NCBI GenBank assembly: GCA_018136815.1
Contig: CM030934.1
Coordinates: 392,627 to 456,626, forward strand
DNA: 64,000 bases
Source of the DNA: Isochrysis galbana
Taxonomy: Eukaryota; Haptophyta; Isochrysidales; Isochrysidaceae
Direction: 5' to 3'
Made by a program: the position numbers and the translations under genes. The notes beneath the pieces were generated by a model. It searched no databases. It was not told the DNA's origin and saw only the letters and a program-made list of their open reading frames with translations. Below are positions 63,971 to 64,000 of the stretch, piece by piece. Numbering within the stretch: the first letter of the stretch is position 1; each line of letters starts with the position of its first letter.

Positions 63971-64000
63971 CTGAGGAGGAGGAGGAGGGCAAAGGCGAGA

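Overview
This is nuclear DNA of a GC-rich eukaryotic microalga, most likely a haptophyte. Genes have short spliceosomal introns: 23 could be placed, most 50-180 bp, GT-AG with one probable GC-AG. One precursor has a two-part leader (hydrophobic signal followed by an ASA-W site) as expected for a plastid of secondary origin. One gene is a membrane-anchored delta-class carbonic anhydrase, a class known from diatoms, dinoflagellates and haptophytes. Nothing bacterial is present. The species is an inference.

Host genes, left to right: CWC27 spliceosomal cyclophilin (1-1573, minus, cut by the window edge); Ulp1/SENP-type SUMO protease (3207-5949, plus, 6 exons); plastid-targeted helical protein (10034-11813, plus, 4 exons); an orphan ORF (13782-14597, plus); a 102-aa tail-anchored protein in two exons (16307-17482, minus); class II dihydroorotase (22973-24421, plus, 4 exons); delta carbonic anhydrase with a membrane head (29997-31895, plus, intronless); CWC15 spliceosome factor (37867-39194, minus, 3 exons); a protein with two DUF2087-like winged-helix segments (41544-43199, minus, intronless); a very large SEC16 (48798-57209, plus, 5 exons) carrying WW domains, alanine/glutamate-rich repeats and a 25-copy 18-bp array; a plastid DUF3493-like protein (59216-59671, minus); a small two-TM ORF (61413-61730, plus); and a MUL1/SP1-like RING E3 ligase (62931-63970, minus, 5' part outside the window). 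These are dispersed housekeeping genes, not a cluster or operon; the only shared theme is two spliceosome-associated proteins (CWC27, CWC15).

Between the genes lies a nested transposon landscape: LINE fragments (AP-endonuclease part at 7.2-8.3 kb and 37.1-37.4 kb; C-terminal part with zinc knuckle at 25.8-28.1 kb, split by an insertion with a 16-bp target duplication), Ty3/gypsy pieces (reverse transcriptase 33.7-35.2 kb, integrase 45.0-46.9 kb, gag starts at 21.0 and 36.3 kb, LTR-like copies), and hAT DNA transposons. Three hAT-type elements have exact 8-bp target duplications and terminal inverted repeats (21191-21940, 47665-48104, 60026-60573), and two hAT transposase C-termini remain (44.5 and 60.7 kb). 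A GC-rich repeat family with a hairpin directly before its start codon occurs at nine sites. Long GA/CT tracts lie just upstream of, or in the first intron of, most genes.

Most notable leads: the hairpin-headed family, whose stems change sequence but keep pairing; a 440-bp hAT-type element that carries a tRNA-like Pol III unit; the rule that each hAT family has its own short-word array inside its ends; the twin-DUF2087 protein; and the small two-exon tail-anchored protein that no single reading frame reveals.
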